The position numbers and the translations under genes are program-made. Below, one piece after another: positions 8,006-16,364 of a stretch of DNA of 35,103 nucleotides. The notes below the pieces were generated by a model, which worked only from the letters and a program-made list of their open reading frames with translations, made no database searches and was not told the origin of the DNA. The stretch's first letter is position 1. Each line of letters opens with the position of its first letter. Source of the DNA: Limnohabitans sp. (GTDB taxonomy: Bacteria; Pseudomonadota; Gammaproteobacteria; Burkholderiales; Burkholderiaceae_C); the NCBI GenBank assembly GCA_009693505.1, contig SHXD01000031.1:1-35103 (forward strand), written 5' to 3'.

Positions 8006-8216
8006 GTTGAGCAGTCAGGCTGAAGGCGGCTTCCTCATGCTGGAGTACCAGAAATCGTCAGCCGCCTTCAGCCTGACTGCTTAACTTCTGGTGTGCGTGA
8101 AGTTTTCGGGCGCAATCACTGCTGTTCGCAGCTGTGTGAGGATGGGGTGGATGGGTGACGATTTCTGGTACCCCAGCATGAGGAACCCACCCACCCCATC
8201 CTCACACAGCGAGCTC
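8006..8216. repeat. Double-hairpin repeat, copy 3 (no short element)
   Basis: Fills nearly all of the 259 bp between the RTX protease start and the second peptidase stop. Hairpin A arms 8006-8030 and 8061-8085 have one G-T position; loop 8031-8060. A 45-nt spacer follows. Hairpin B arms 8131-8155 and 8186-8210 have one mismatch; loop 8156-8185. The element ends in GAGCTC, 9 bp from the stop of the peptidase gene. It lacks the GGGGTCAG element found beside copies 1, 2 and 4, so the two elements are separable. Only 39 bp lie between hairpin A and the RTX start codon. Confidence 0.9.
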
Positions 8217-8225
8217 AGCAAATTT

Positions 8226-10400
8226 TCAGAGCCCCCCCAAACTAACCCACAAAAACGTATTCTCAAGCGCCACCAAATTAGCAAGCTGCTCATTGTTCGA
8301 AGCGCCTCCATGGCCACCCTCGATGTTCTCGAAATACAGCACATCATGCCCCTGCTCTAACATGCGAGCCGCCATTTTGCGAGCATGCCCTGGATGAACA
8401 CGATCATCTCGCGTAGAAGTGGCAAACAGCACCTTGGGATACTTCACGCCCTTTTTAACATTGTGATACGGACTGTATTGACTGATGTACGCCCACTCAT
8501 CCGCCTTCTCTGGATTGCCATACTCAGCCATCCAACTGTTGCCTGCCAAAAGTTTGTGATAGCGCTGCATGTCTAGCAAGGGAACACTGCAGACCACTGC
8601 ACCAAACAGCTCGGGTCGTTGCACCATGACAGCGCCTACCAGCAAGCCGCCGTTACTCCCACCCATGATGCCAAGGTGCTGTGGTTTGGTAATACCCGCT
8701 TTGATTAAATCTTCGGCCACTGCCGCAAAGTCGTCATAACTTTTTTGCTTATTTTGCTTAATGGCACTTTGGTGCCAAGTCGGACCAAACTCGCCGCCAC
8801 CTCGAATATTGGCAACAACAAACACTCCACCACGCTGAAGCCAGGTAGTTCCCCAACCACCGCTGTAAAACGGCGTCATTGAAATTTGAAAACCACCATA
8901 CCCATACAACACAGTTGGGTTGGTGCCGTCTGTTTTTACGCCTTTGGGGTAGACCACAAAGTAAGGTACTTGGGTGCCATCTTTGGATGTGGCAAAGCGC
9001 TGCTCAGCGCGCATGCCAGTGCCGTCAAAGAATGTGGGGTTGCGCTTGAGCAACTCACGCTCATCAATGCCGGCCTTGCTCAAGTACATACTCGCGGGCG
9101 TTAAAAAGTCGAGGTACGACATGCTGTAGTGATTGGCCAGCGGGTCGTCTTTGACAAATGGGTCGTGCATGCCCACAGCCCCTAAAGCCCCAGGGGAAGG
9201 CGCTTTCACTTCGCGGCGCTGCCATTTGCCTCCCAGGTACTGCAACTCTTCAATGCGACCCGACACGTTATCTAAGATGTTGAGCAGCAAAAAATCGCGC
9301 GTGGTGGTGGGCCCACTGCGAGATAAAGACCGTGTGGCTGTTGGCTCAAACAGCACTTCAAAACTACGCTCTCCGCGCATCAATGCATCAAACTTGATAG
9401 CCAGCAAACTGCCAGACTTGTAAGTACGCTCAGCTACTTTGAAATCACTTTTCAGCAATAAAAACGCCCACTCGCGTTGCCAAGACAAGGAAGCATCACT
9501 TGGCTTGTCGATCTTGACCAGTTTGCCATCTACAAGCACATTGATTTCGGTGTTGTAAAAATCGGCTGAACGACCAAAAATGGTGCGCTCGAAGTTTGGG
9601 GTTTTGTCAACGGTTGCAAACGCAGCTACGTCGCTTTCTTTTGCTTCGTACACGAACTGTGCTTCAGAAATAGATGTGCCACGCTTCCAACGTTTGATAA
9701 TGCGAGCGTAGCCACTGCGGGTCATACTCCCAGGGCCAAAATCGGTGCCAACATAAACGGTATTGATGTCGACCCAATCGAGCTGTGATTTGGCCTCAGG
9801 CAAATTAAATCCATCTTTCACAAACTCACGTTTGGCAATGTCAAACTCCCTAGTAACTTTGGCGTCTGCACCACCCCGCGACACCAAGATCAGACAGCGG
9901 TTGTAATCCGGTGCCAGGCAATCGAAGCCCCCCCACACCCAGTTTTCATTTTCAGCTTTGCCAAGTGCATCTAGGTCGAGGAGCACGTCCCACTTGGGTA
10001 GCACTTTGCGATATTCTTCAAGATACGTGCGACGCCACAGACCCCGCGGGTTTTTTGCATCGCGCCAGAAGTTATAGAGGTACTCACCTCTGCGGGTCAC
10101 GCCCGGGATTTGATCGCGGTTGTTCAACACGCCCAGCACTTTGGCACGATTGTCTGCAAACACAGGTTGAGCTTGTAACAATGCAGTAGACACCGCATTG
10201 CGCTCGCGCACCCAAGTCAAGGCTTTGTCGCCCTGCACTTCTTCTAACCACAAATTGGGATCAATGATCGCTGAATTCACAGGCTGAGCCTTTACTGAAA
10301 AGACACACATTAAAGCAACTGCGCTCAAGGCACATCGCCAGTAAGGAATAGATTGTTTGGTTCTGACCACGAACTTCTCCGATGACATGGATCTCATCAT
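8226..10400 (-). CDS. Secreted prolyl oligopeptidase family (S9) serine peptidase
   Basis: A 724-residue enzyme with a long signal peptide (CALSAVALMCVFSVKA, mature QPVNSA). After an N-terminal DPNLWLEEVQGDKA segment comes a propeller-like region (about 80-430), then an alpha/beta hydrolase with PTVLYGYGGF, ANIRGGGEFG, the nucleophile elbow GGSNGG (Ser about 582), Asp in TRDDRV (about 665) and His in EGGHGG (about 697). The triad is complete. These enzymes cleave short oligopeptides. Three starts are near (10400, 10397, 10388); AAGG lies just upstream, best spaced for the ATG at 10397. The gene is isolated between repeat copies 3 and 4, and the short element starts 9 bp before its start codon. 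Exact specificity is not visible. Confidence 0.92.
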   Translation of the reverse strand: MMRSMSSEKFVVRTKQSIPYWRCALSAVALMCVFSVKAQPVNSAIIDPNLWLEEVQGDKALTWVRERNAVSTALLQAQPVFADNRAKVLGVLNNRDQIPGVTRRGEYLYNFWRDAKNPRGLWRRTYLEEYRKVLPKWDVLLDLDALGKAENENWVWGGFDCLAPDYNRCLILVSRGGADAKVTREFDIAKREFVKDGFNLPEAKSQLDWVDINTVYVGTDFGPGSMTRSGYARIIKRWKRGTSISEAQFVYEAKESDVAAFATVDKTPNFERTIFGRSADFYNTEINVLVDGKLVKIDKPSDASLSWQREWAFLLLKSDFKVAERTYKSGSLLAIKFDALMRGERSFEVLFEPTATRSLSRSGPTTTRDFLLLNILDNVSGRIEELQYLGGKWQRREVKAPSPGALGAVGMHDPFVKDDPLANHYSMSYLDFLTPASMYLSKAGIDERELLKRNPTFFDGTGMRAEQRFATSKDGTQVPYFVVYPKGVKTDGTNPTVLYGYGGFQISMTPFYSGGWGTTWLQRGGVFVVANIRGGGEFGPTWHQSAIKQNKQKSYDDFAAVAEDLIKAGITKPQHLGIMGGSNGGLLVGAVMVQRPELFGAVVCSVPLLDMQRYHKLLAGNSWMAEYGNPEKADEWAYISQYSPYHNVKKGVKYPKVLFATSTRDDRVHPGHARKMAARMLEQGHDVLYFENIEGGHGGASNNEQLANLVALENTFLWVSLGGL

Positions 10401-10408
10401 AGCCTTGG

Positions 10409-10664
10409 ATTAATTGGGGTCAGCGCAGCATTAAATTTGGTTTCGGCTGAGAGCGTTGAGCAGTCAGGCTGAAGGCGGCTTCCTCATGCTGGAGTACCAG
10501 AAATCGTCAGCCGCCTTCAGCCTGACTGCTCAACTTCGGGTACGCGTGAAGTTTTCGGGCACCATCACTGCTGAGCTCGCTGTGTGAGGATGGGGTGGGT
10601 GGGTGACGATTTCTGGTACCCCAGCATGAGGAACCCACCCACCCCATCCTCACACAGCGAGCTC
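10409..10664. repeat. Double-hairpin repeat, copy 4 (with short element)
   Basis: Accounts for most of the 335 bp between the peptidase start and the tRNA. A diverged short element (core GGGGTCAGCGCAGC) lies at 10409-10437. Hairpin A arms 10455-10479 and 10510-10534 are perfect, with loop 10480-10509. Hairpin B is longest here: perfect 31-bp arms at 10573-10603 and 10634-10664, because GAGCTC is present on both sides; loop 10604-10633. The loops are complementary over 29 of 30 nt. The tRNA terminator begins 26 bp beyond its right end. Confidence 0.9.
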
Positions 10665-10689
10665 AGCAATATCCCCAAAACCAAAGACC

Positions 10690-10720
10690 AAAAAAAAACC
10701 GTCAACCCAAAGATCAACGG
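10690..10720 (-). terminator. Intrinsic terminator after tRNA-Ser
   Basis: Read on the minus strand, CCGTTGA, an 8-nt loop, TTGACGG (7 bp including two G-U pairs), then nine T residues. It lies 16 bp past the CCA end of the tRNA and should end the lysC/tRNA transcript, insulating it from the peptidase gene downstream. Confidence 0.8.
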
Positions 10721-10735
10721 CTTTTTAAACTTAGC

Positions 10736-10828
10736 TGGCGGAATCGGAGAGATTCGAACTCTCGATAAGGCTCTACACCCTATACTCCCTTAGCAGGGGA
10801 GCACCTTCGGCCACTCGGTCACGATTCC
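10736..10828 (-). tRNA. tRNA-Ser (anticodon GCT)
   Basis: The minus strand reads GGAATCGTGACCGAGTGGCC and continues for 93 nt to an encoded CCA end. The acceptor stem GGAATCG pairs with CGATTCC. The anticodon stem CTCCC/GGGAG holds the loop CTGCTAA, so the anticodon is GCT (reads AGC/AGU). A long variable arm (TATAGGGTGTAGAGCCTTA) marks a class II serine tRNA, and the T arm is GAGAGTTCGAATCTCTC. It lies 17 bp downstream of lysC, with its own promoter and terminator. Confidence 0.97.
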
Positions 10829-10839
10829 AGCACTCAAAA

Positions 10840-10848
10840 ATTATATCA
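10840..10848 (-). promoter_or_regulatory. Extended -10 promoter for tRNA-Ser
   Basis: On the minus strand the sequence TGATATAAT is a perfect extended -10 (TGnTATAAT). The TGA is also the stop codon of lysC. A start about 7 nt downstream would be at about 10833, five bases before the mature tRNA 5' end. The -35 region (TTTGAT, 15-nt spacing) is weak, which an extended -10 tolerates. Confidence 0.55.
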
Positions 10849-12108
10849 GGCTTGGTCTAAATCAAAGGCTTTGTGCAAGGCCCGCACTGCCAATTCCATG
10901 TATTTTTCGTCAATTACCACAGAGGTTTTAATTTCGGACGTAGAAATCATCTGAATGTTGATGCCCTCTTCGCTCAAAGAGCGGAACATTTTGCTGGCAA
11001 TTCCCACGTGGCTTCGCATGCCAATGCCCACGATAGACACTTTGCAAATTTTGGCATCGCCAATGACTTCACTGGCGCCCAAAGACGGCAATACTTTTTC
11101 CTTGAGCAAGTCCATGGTGCGCGCAAAATCATTGCGGTGCACCGTGAAGCTGAAGTCGGTTTTGCCATCTTTGCTCAGGTTTTGAATGATCACGTCAACT
11201 TCAATGTTGGCGTCGGCCACAGCACCTAAAATTTGATACGCAATGCCAGGCTTGTCGGGCACGCCCAACAGAGAAATTTTGGCTTCATCGCGATTGAACG
11301 CAATGCCGGAGACTACGGCTTGTTCCATTTTTTCGTCTTCCTCAAAAGTGATCAGCGTGCCAGATTTGGCTTCTTCATGAATGTCGATGTCCCAAGGTGT
11401 GAAGCTGGACAGCACACGCATAGGAACTTTGTATTTGCCCGCAAATTCAACAGAACGAATTTGCAAAACTTTGGAGCCTAGGGATGCCATTTCCAGCATC
11501 TCTTCAAAGCTGACCGTTTTCAAGCGGCGGGCCTCAGGCACCACCCGGGGGTCGGTGGTGTACACGCCATCCACGTCGGTGTAAATGAGGCACTCGTCGG
11601 CTTTCATGGCGGCAGCTACGGCTACTGCAGAGGTGTCTGATCCACCACGACCCAAGGTGGTGATATTGCCATCCGGATCGACGCCCTGGAAGCCTGTCAC
11701 GATGACCACACGACCAGCGGCCAAGTCTTTGCGAACGCGCACATCGTCAATGGATTCAATGCGGGCTTTGGTGAAAGCGCTGTTGGTCTTGATGGGCACT
11801 TGCCAGCCGGCATAGCTGACCGACTCCATGCCTTCAGACTGCAAAGCGATGGCCAGCAAGGCGGAGGATGCTTGCTCGCCGGTTGAAGCCAACATGTCGA
11901 GTTCGCGGTCATAGGCCGTGTCTGTTTTGGCAGGCACCAACTCTTTGGCCAAGCCCAACAGCCGATTGGTTTCGCCGCTCATGGCGCTTGGCACCACCAC
12001 CATTTGGTGGCCCGCCCTAGCCCATTTGGCGACGCGTTTGGCCACATTTCGAATGCGCTCTGTTGAGCCCATCGATGTGCCGCCGTATTTGTGAACGATC
12101 AGTGCCAT
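10846..12108 (-). CDS. lysC: Aspartate kinase
   Basis: A 420-residue monofunctional aspartokinase. It phosphorylates aspartate, the first step to lysine, threonine, methionine and diaminopimelate. The nucleotide/aspartate-binding start ALIVHKYGGTSMGSTERI is canonical. The kinase core includes TLGRGGSDTSAVA and YTDVDGVYTTDPR. Two ACT-type regulatory domains fill the last 150 residues or so (KISLLGVPDKPGIA and KVSIVGIGMRSHVGIA), so feedback inhibition by lysine and/or threonine is expected. The length is normal. It is preceded by tilS (83-bp gap) and followed 17 bp later by tRNA-Ser. Cytoplasmic. Confidence 0.97.
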   Translation of the reverse strand: MALIVHKYGGTSMGSTERIRNVAKRVAKWARAGHQMVVVPSAMSGETNRLLGLAKELVPAKTDTAYDRELDMLASTGEQASSALLAIALQSEGMESVSYAGWQVPIKTNSAFTKARIESIDDVRVRKDLAAGRVVIVTGFQGVDPDGNITTLGRGGSDTSAVAVAAAMKADECLIYTDVDGVYTTDPRVVPEARRLKTVSFEEMLEMASLGSKVLQIRSVEFAGKYKVPMRVLSSFTPWDIDIHEEAKSGTLITFEEDEKMEQAVVSGIAFNRDEAKISLLGVPDKPGIAYQILGAVADANIEVDVIIQNLSKDGKTDFSFTVHRNDFARTMDLLKEKVLPSLGASEVIGDAKICKVSIVGIGMRSHVGIASKMFRSLSEEGINIQMISTSEIKTSVVIDEKYMELAVRALHKAFDLDQA

Positions 12109-12191
12109 TTTTAGAAGTTATAAAAGGGAAATTTCAGCAAAATCTATCGATTGTACTTGGGAGAACCCTAGCTTAGAAGGGATTAAAGCGG

Positions 12192-13190
12192 CTAATCCGA
12201 ACAGGTCCAGGTCAAAACCTGACCCTCTCTCAGCGCATAGCCCCGCCCCACCTTCAATCGCAATTGGTGGCCCCGCGTGGTGCAGGCCGCAATTTGCGAC
12301 AACAACTCACTCATTTGCACGGTGCTCGGAGTGGTTTGATGGCCAACTTTCAACCAATGCCGGAGCACCAAGGACTGCCTGGCTGGACTGAGTTGCTGCA
12401 AGGCCTTCATGTTTAACCCACCCGAAGCCATCAGGCTAGACAAATCGGACGCAGCCACCTCGTTCAAAATTTCTTGTGCTTCTGCTGCGTGCGAAGCACT
12501 CCTTGAAAAGGTGTCTCTGAATTGGGGGAAAGCACTTTCCAAAGCAGGCAACAATTGCGCACGAATGCGGTTGCGGGTGAATTGCTCATCTTGGTTCGTG
12601 GGGTCTTCTACCCACGACACTTGCGCCTGAGTCAGATAGTCACGTAACTTCGCGCCAGGCAAACTTAACAAAGGCCGATGCCAACGCAAACCATCTCGCA
12701 GCCATTTGGAAGGCATGCTGGCCAAGCCTGGCAAGCCGGCACCACGAGACAGTGCCAGCAACAAAGTTTCGACTTGATCATCGGCATGCTGTGCCACTGC
12801 GATGTCTTTCACCCCCAGCAATGAAGGATGCGCGTGAACAGCTTCACTTAGCGCGGCATAACGCGCCTTTCTGGCGGCGTCTTCAGGACTCTGACCTGCT
12901 TCGTTTTTGGCATTGACTTTGCAAAGCACCAAGGGCACTTGCAGTTGTTCACACAAAGCTTGGCAGTGGCTTGCAAAGCCATCAGCCGCCGCTTGCAAAC
13001 CATGGTGAATGTGAATGGCCCTCACCTGCTCTGGCCACTTCCTGACACAAGCCACTAGCAAAGCGGTGGAATCTGCACCACCGCTGAAGGCGATGGCCAA
13101 AGGGAGCCCAGGCTTAAAGCTGGGCGCAAGCAAGCCGGCACCCGCAATCGCAGAATTACTTGCCGACTTTGGTGTCTGTGAAGCGGCCAT
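12192..13190 (-). CDS. tilS: tRNA(Ile)-lysidine synthase
   Basis: A 332-residue TilS. It uses ATP and lysine to turn C34 of tRNA-Ile(CAU) into lysidine, so that the tRNA reads AUA; the activity is essential. The PP-loop [10 protein letters not shown] is at about residues 35-44, followed by [27 protein letters not shown], and [15 protein letters not shown], all TilS signatures. The C-terminal substrate-binding part is short, as in many betaproteobacterial versions. The chosen ATG overlaps the end of accA by 35 nt; a later start would come close to the PP-loop, so the overlap is likely real and implies coupling. Confidence 0.95.
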   Translation of the reverse strand: MAASQTPKSASNSAIAGAGLLAPSFKPGLPLAIAFSGGADSTALLVACVRKWPEQVRAIHIHHGLQAAADGFASHCQALCEQLQVPLVLCKVNAKNEAGQSPEDAARKARYAALSEAVHAHPSLLGVKDIAVAQHADDQVETLLLALSRGAGLPGLASMPSKWLRDGLRWHRPLLSLPGAKLRDYLTQAQVSWVEDPTNQDEQFTRNRIRAQLLPALESAFPQFRDTFSRSASHAAEAQEILNEVAASDLSSLMASGGLNMKALQQLSPARQSLVLRHWLKVGHQTTPSTVQMSELLSQIAACTTRGHQLRLKVGRGYALREGQVLTWTCSD

Positions 13191-14130
13191 AGCTTTGCAA
13201 ACGCTCGTAGCGACGGTCGACCAATTCTTTGGGTTTCAAATCGGTAACCTGACGCCACGCGTCTCCCAAAGCTCGCTTCAAAAATACAGCCATTTGAGCA
13301 GGGTCGCGATGCGCACCTCCGACCGGCTCGTTCACAATTTTATCGACCAAATTCAAAGCTTTTAAACGATGGGCGGTAATGCCAAGCGCCTCAGCCGCTT
13401 CTTCTGCTTTGCCAGAGGTTTTCCACAAAATGGAGGCACAACCTTCTGGACTGATGACGGAATAAACAGAGTACTGAAGCATGAGCACTGAATCGGCCAC
13501 AGAGATGGCCAATGCGCCGCCGGAGCCACCTTCACCGATGATGGTGGTGATGATGGGCACTTCAAGTTGCGCCATCTCAAAAATGTTGCGACCGATGGCT
13601 TCTGACTGGCTGCGCTCTTCGGCATCAATGCCTGGGTATGCGCCAGGCGTGTCAACAAACGTGAATACTGGCAGTTTGAATTTCTCGGCTGTTTTCATGA
13701 GGCGCAAAGCTTTGCGATAGCCTTCTGGCTTGCTCATGCCAAAGTTGCGCTGCGTGCGTTCTTTGGTATCACGGCCCTTTTGATGACCAAGCACCATGCA
13801 GGGCGATCCATTGAAGCGGGCCAAACCACCCACAATGGACAAGTCGTCGGCAAAGTGGCGGTCGCCGTGCATTTCCACAAAGTCTGTGAAAATTTCGCGG
13901 ATGTAATCCAGTGTGTAGGGACGCTCAGGATGACGGGCAATTTTGGTAATTTGCCAGGCCGTCAAGTCTGAGTAGATGTCTTTGGTCAGCTGTTGGCTCT
14001 TTTTACTGAGCTGGTCAATTTCTTCAGCAATATCAACGGCAGATTCGCTTTGCACATAGCGAAGTTCTTCAATTTTGCCTTCGAGTTCCGCCACCGGCTG
14101 CTCAAAGTCTAGGAATGTGCGTTTGGCCAA
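13156..14130 (-). CDS. accA: Acetyl-CoA carboxylase carboxyltransferase subunit alpha
   Basis: 324 residues, the usual AccA length. With AccD it transfers CO2 from carboxybiotin to acetyl-CoA to make malonyl-CoA for fatty acids. Visible landmarks: [19 protein letters not shown] at the N-terminus, [20 protein letters not shown], the oxyanion segments [10 protein letters not shown], and [14 protein letters not shown]. The start codon is TTG at 14130-14128; AAAGGAGG lies six nt upstream and no ATG or GTG in frame is better placed. It sits between the alkA-like gene and tilS on the same strand. Confidence 0.97.
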   Translation of the reverse strand: MAKRTFLDFEQPVAELEGKIEELRYVQSESAVDIAEEIDQLSKKSQQLTKDIYSDLTAWQITKIARHPERPYTLDYIREIFTDFVEMHGDRHFADDLSIVGGLARFNGSPCMVLGHQKGRDTKERTQRNFGMSKPEGYRKALRLMKTAEKFKLPVFTFVDTPGAYPGIDAEERSQSEAIGRNIFEMAQLEVPIITTIIGEGGSGGALAISVADSVLMLQYSVYSVISPEGCASILWKTSGKAEEAAEALGITAHRLKALNLVDKIVNEPVGGAHRDPAQMAVFLKRALGDAWRQVTDLKPKELVDRRYERLQSYGRFTDTKVGK

Positions 14131-14151
14131 AATGGGCCTCCTTTATCTAGC

Positions 14152-14790
14152 TCAATACTCAACCGGTACGGGGTCGAGAGACCGCCAAATATACCAAGTT
14201 GCAACCGTGCTGTAGGGTTGCCACGCTTGCGCGACCTCGCGAGCATCGCTGCGGCTCACGGGTTCGCCTGAAAAATAGTTCTTGCTGATGCCATTGATCA
14301 GGCCTACATCATCGAGTGGCAAGACGTTGGGACGCATGAGGTGAAAGATCAAAAACATCTCGGCCGTCCAGCGGCCAATGCCTCGAATGGCCACCAATTC
14401 ATCAATGATGGCTTCATCGTCCATCTGCTGCCATTCTTTGACGCTGACGTTTTTGCCATGAAAATTAAGCGCCAAATCGACCAAATATTCAACTTTGCGT
14501 GCTGACAAACCGGCCGCACGCATGTCATCTACTTTCAGTTTCAACACGCCTGCAGCCGTGATTTTTTTGCTCAAGGCAGAAAATTTATGCCACACTGATT
14601 GAGCGGCTTTGACTGAAATTTGCTGCCCCACAATGCTGCGCGCCAAAGTGACAAAAGCATCTCCGCGCGACACCAAACAGGCATCGCCAAATTGAGGAAT
14701 TAGGCGCTTCATGACTCTGTCTTTTTTTGACAGATGGGCACAAGCCACTGTCCAATACTCAGGTGTCATGACATCATCGGAATGGCTCAT
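14152..14790 (-). CDS. DNA-3-methyladenine glycosylase II-like (HhH-GPD)
   Basis: A 212-residue base-excision glycosylase of the AlkA type. It removes alkylated purines such as 3-methyladenine. The helix-hairpin-helix is in [18 protein letters not shown], followed by the catalytic aspartate in [24 protein letters not shown] is the usual first helix pair. There is no iron-sulfur cluster loop, so it is not an endonuclease III. It lacks the N-terminal domain of E. coli AlkA, as is common for the compact bacterial form. The ATG overlaps the cysS stop as ATGA (14787-14790), indicating coupling. Confidence 0.92.
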   Translation of the reverse strand: MSHSDDVMTPEYWTVACAHLSKKDRVMKRLIPQFGDACLVSRGDAFVTLARSIVGQQISVKAAQSVWHKFSALSKKITAAGVLKLKVDDMRAAGLSARKVEYLVDLALNFHGKNVSVKEWQQMDDEAIIDELVAIRGIGRWTAEMFLIFHLMRPNVLPLDDVGLINGISKNYFSGEPVSRSDAREVAQAWQPYSTVATWYIWRSLDPVPVEY

Positions 14791-16163
14791 TGAGCGGCCT
14801 CCCAGGTGGTGCCGGCAGATGAATCCTTGAGCTCTATGCCCTGCTGTAGTAAAAGCTTGCGAATGCGGTCGGCTTCGGCAAAATTCTTGGCCGCCTTGGC
14901 ATCAGCGCGTACTTGAATGTGCGCCTGAATAGCAACTTCATCCAAACCAGCACCAGCCTGCAAGAAGGCAACGGGATCGTTTTGTAAAATGCCCACAATA
15001 TCGCCAAGTGCTTTCAATAAGCCGGCTTGATCGACTGACTTGCTGCGGTTGACTTCTCCCGCCAAATCAAACAGAACCGCCACAGCTTCGGGCGTGCCAA
15101 AGTCTTCGTCCATGGCGGCTTTGAAACGCGCAGCATAGGGGTTGGCCCAATCAATTTGCACATTGGAAGGCGCGGCCGCTTGCAAGGCCGTGTAAAGCCG
15201 CTTCAGGCCACTTCGCGCATCGTTTAAATGTTGATCTGAGTAATTCAAAGAAGTTCTGTAATGACTTCTGACCAAATAGAAACGCACAGTTTCAGCATCG
15301 AAAGACTTTAAAACATCGCGAATCGTGAAAAAATTGCCCAGACTTTTGGACATTTTTTCATTGTCAATGTTAATGAAACCGTTGTGCATCCAATACTGAG
15401 CAAATTGCTGTCCGGTTGCGCCTTCGCTTTGGGCAATTTCATTTTCATGATGCGGAAACTGCAAGTCAGCACCGCCTGCGTGAATGTCAAAACTGTTGCC
15501 TAGCATTTGGCAAGCCATGGCCGAGCATTCAATGTGCCAGCCTGGGCGGCCAGGGCCAAATTTGCTGTCCCATTTGACGTCGGCGGGTTCTGAGGTTTTG
15601 GCACCCTTCCACAGGACAAAATCAAGCGGGTCTTCCTTGCCGTCTAAAACTGCCACGCGTTCACCTGCGTGCAATTCATCAAGTGACTTACCAGACAACT
15701 TGCCATACCCGGGAAACTTGCGCACCGCATAATTCACGTCGCCTTGGGGGGTTAGATAGGCCAGGCCCTTTTCTTCAAGGACTCCAATCATGTGCAGCAT
15801 TTGCGGGACAAACTCTGTGGCACGAGGTTCGGATGTTGGTCTGGCTATGCCCAGTGCATCAAAGTCTTCATGCATGGCGTCAACCATGCGATTTGTCAGG
15901 GATCGAATGGATTCGCCGTTTTCAACGGCACGCTTGATGATTTTGTCGTCAATGTCGGTGATGTTTCGAATGTGGGTGACTTTATAGCCACTGACTTTGA
16001 GCCACCGCTGAACCACATCAAAGGCCACGTTGGACCTGGCATGCCCCACATGGCAAAAATCAAATACCGTCATGCCGCAGACGTACATGCGAACGTGACC
16101 TGCTTCTATTGGAGTAAATTTTTCAACCGCTCGGGACAGCGTGTTGTAAATGCGCAAGCTCAT
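14787..16163 (-). CDS. cysS: Cysteinyl-tRNA synthetase
   Basis: 458 residues, normal for CysRS, a class I synthetase that charges tRNA-Cys. Motifs: zinc cysteine in YVCGMTVFD (Cys29), the HIGH-type HVGHAR (38-43), further zinc ligands in GWHIECSAM and [10 protein letters not shown], and KMSKS (about 270). The start is the ATG at 16163 giving MSLRIYNTL; the reading frame is open further upstream to 16298, but that stretch contains the leader and promoter. It is first in the minus-strand run cysS-alkA-accA-tilS-lysC. The leader contains a small terminator-like hairpin and in-frame Cys codons, discussed separately. Confidence 0.96.
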   Translation of the reverse strand: MSLRIYNTLSRAVEKFTPIEAGHVRMYVCGMTVFDFCHVGHARSNVAFDVVQRWLKVSGYKVTHIRNITDIDDKIIKRAVENGESIRSLTNRMVDAMHEDFDALGIARPTSEPRATEFVPQMLHMIGVLEEKGLAYLTPQGDVNYAVRKFPGYGKLSGKSLDELHAGERVAVLDGKEDPLDFVLWKGAKTSEPADVKWDSKFGPGRPGWHIECSAMACQMLGNSFDIHAGGADLQFPHHENEIAQSEGATGQQFAQYWMHNGFINIDNEKMSKSLGNFFTIRDVLKSFDAETVRFYLVRSHYRTSLNYSDQHLNDARSGLKRLYTALQAAAPSNVQIDWANPYAARFKAAMDEDFGTPEAVAVLFDLAGEVNRSKSVDQAGLLKALGDIVGILQNDPVAFLQAGAGLDEVAIQAHIQVRADAKAAKNFAEADRIRKLLLQQGIELKDSSAGTTWEAAQ

Positions 16164-16192
16164 GAAATACTGTATTTTTCTTGTAAGGGTGC

Positions 16193-16211
16193 AAAAAGGG
16201 GCCTCAGCCCC
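16193..16211 (-). terminator. Terminator-like hairpin in cysS leader
   Basis: On the minus strand GGGGC, loop TGAG, GCCCC, then TTTTT. It lies about 30 nt before the cysS ATG and about 45 nt downstream of the expected transcription start. The stem is only 5 bp but all G-C. It may attenuate cysS transcription or be incidental. Confidence 0.4.
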
Positions 16212-16263
16212 ATAGTTATTGCAATGGCAGACCAGGACAGCGGCCTCCGTTACAATTTGCCTC

Positions 16264-16292
16264 AGTATAAGGCCCAAATAAGTCACTGGCAA
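16264..16292 (-). promoter_or_regulatory. Sigma70-type promoter for cysS
   Basis: On the minus strand the -35 is TTGCCA (5 of 6) and the -10 is TATACT (5 of 6), with exactly 17 bp between them. Transcription would begin near 16257, giving a leader of about 95 nt before the cysS start. Confidence 0.65.
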
Positions 16293-16364
16293 AGTCAAAC
16301 TTTAGAACAAACTAGCCCTATTCAAGCCATTTAGCCTGTATTTCACATCTCAAAATCTATCCAT

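Noticed and set aside
229-10664. CRISPR array or insertion sequence
   Set aside because: Copies are kilobases apart with genes between them, there are no cas genes, and no transposase is encoded by the repeats.
14787-16298. N-terminally extended cysS
   Set aside because: The extension covers the promoter and leader hairpin, and known CysRS proteins begin at the MSLRIYNTL-type start.
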